From: Ruminococcaceae bacterium UBA6857 | Lineage (GTDB): Bacteria; Bacillota; Clostridia; Oscillospirales; Acutalibacteraceae | Reading direction: 5' to 3' | Assembly: GCA_002451715.1 (NCBI GenBank) | Contig: DKDD01000181.1 | Location: forward strand, 1 to 5,719 | Length of the DNA: 5,719 bases | Shown: piece after piece, positions 5,195-5,719 of the stretch | Layout: every line of letters begins with the position of its first letter | How positions within the stretch are numbered: position 1 is the first letter of the stretch | Program-made: the position numbers and the translations under genes | The notes under the pieces: model-generated | Told to the model about the DNA's origin: nothing | Database searches by the model: none | What the model saw: only the letters and a program-made list of their open reading frames with translations

Positions 5195-5719
5195 ATGACA
5201 AGAAAAAGCGTAATTGTTTTGACCGTTGCCGTCTATGTTCTTTTCATTATTATAGTCGGCCTTATCAGTCACAAAAAAGCAAAAAGCATAACCGACTTCA
5301 CTGTTGCCGGCCGAAATGCGGGCGCATGGCTTTCCGCATTTTCATACGGAACGGCATATTTTTCGGCGGTTATGTTCATCGGATATTCGGGTTCAACCGG
5401 TTGGAAATACGGACTTTGGGGTGTGCTTCCCGGAATCGGAAACGCAATTTTCGGTTCGCTTCTTGCGTGGCTTGTTCTTGCAAAAAGAACGCGCGCCGTC
5501 ACAAGAGAACACAAAATCAAATCAATGCCCCAGCTTTTTGAAGCCTGCTTCGGCTCAAAGAAAATGAAAAACTTCTGTGTTGCCGTAATTTTCATTTTTC
5601 TTGTTCCGTACTCCGCGTCGGTTTATAAAGGACTTACAAGCGTTTGCAGCGTTATTTTGGGCGTTCCGGAAAACGTGTGCATGATAATCATTGCCGTTGC
5701 CGCGGCGGTAATCGTTGTT
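5195..5719 (+). CDS. Sodium:solute symporter (SSS) family transporter, 3' end outside the window
   Basis: The frame is open for 175 codons to the last base with no stop, so this is the N-terminal third of a protein that is usually about 450-550 residues. SSS proteins use the Na+ gradient to import sugars, sialic acid, amino acids, proline or other organic acids. The first hydrophobic segment is residues 5-25. Then comes the family hallmark around TM2: DFTVAGRN (34-41), SAFSYGTAYFSAVMFIGYSG (47-66) and GWKYGLWG (69-76). Further segments lie at about 77-95, 127-150 and 158-175, and the loop MPQLFEACFGSKKMK (111-125) is also typical. The gene has its own strong promoter and diverges from the Xre regulator. 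It is not part of the GH2 operon. The substrate cannot be judged from this fragment, and the Na+ site residues later in the protein are not visible. Confidence 0.85.
   Translation, partial: MTRKSVIVLTVAVYVLFIIIVGLISHKKAKSITDFTVAGRNAGAWLSAFSYGTAYFSAVMFIGYSGSTGWKYGLWGVLPGIGNAIFGSLLAWLVLAKRTRAVTREHKIKSMPQLFEACFGSKKMKNFCVAVIFIFLVPYSASVYKGLTSVCSVILGVPENVCMIIIAVAAAVIVV

Noticed and set aside
1..5719. CRISPR array, tRNA or rRNA gene, insertion sequence
   Set aside because: I saw no regularly spaced repeats, cloverleaf-like segments, transposase motifs or terminal inverted repeats.

Overview
The window looks like chromosomal DNA of a low-to-mid GC, probably gut- or rumen-type Clostridia (Firmicutes). 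This is inferred from strong AAGGAG-type ribosome binding sites, tight same-strand gene packing, CTT/GTT/GAA/GGA-rich codon use, and gene types typical of that group (GPH sugar symporter, GH2 glycosidase, small Xre regulator). No lineage marker gene is present, so the assignment stays tentative.

Bases 78-4552 hold a three-gene plus-strand operon. It encodes an exported endonuclease/exonuclease/phosphatase (EEP) superfamily hydrolase, a cytoplasmic glycoside hydrolase family 2 enzyme (beta-galactosidase/beta-glucuronidase type), and a GPH-family (MelB-like) sugar:cation symporter. The gaps are only 14 and 15 bases, each with a strong Shine-Dalgarno sequence, and the unit closes with a clear intrinsic terminator at 4573-4616. 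The simplest reading is a glycoside-use cassette: outside processing by the EEP protein, uptake by the symporter, hydrolysis by the GH2 enzyme. The substrate cannot be fixed from sequence alone, and the exported phosphodiesterase-like partner is the unusual part.

Bases 4617-4700 are AT-rich with no supported gene. A minus-strand gene at 4747-5001 encodes an 84-residue Xre/Cro-type DNA-binding protein with its own terminator, so the two transcription units converge.

The 193-base divergent region 5002-5194 is the most structured DNA here. It has a near-consensus plus-strand promoter, a plausible minus-strand promoter, three copies of TTAACAG (one inside a perfect palindrome), and a nested inverted repeat between the promoters. 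The regulator probably controls itself and the divergent gene.

From 5195 to the window end runs the first 175 codons of a sodium:solute symporter (SSS) family gene, cut by the window edge.
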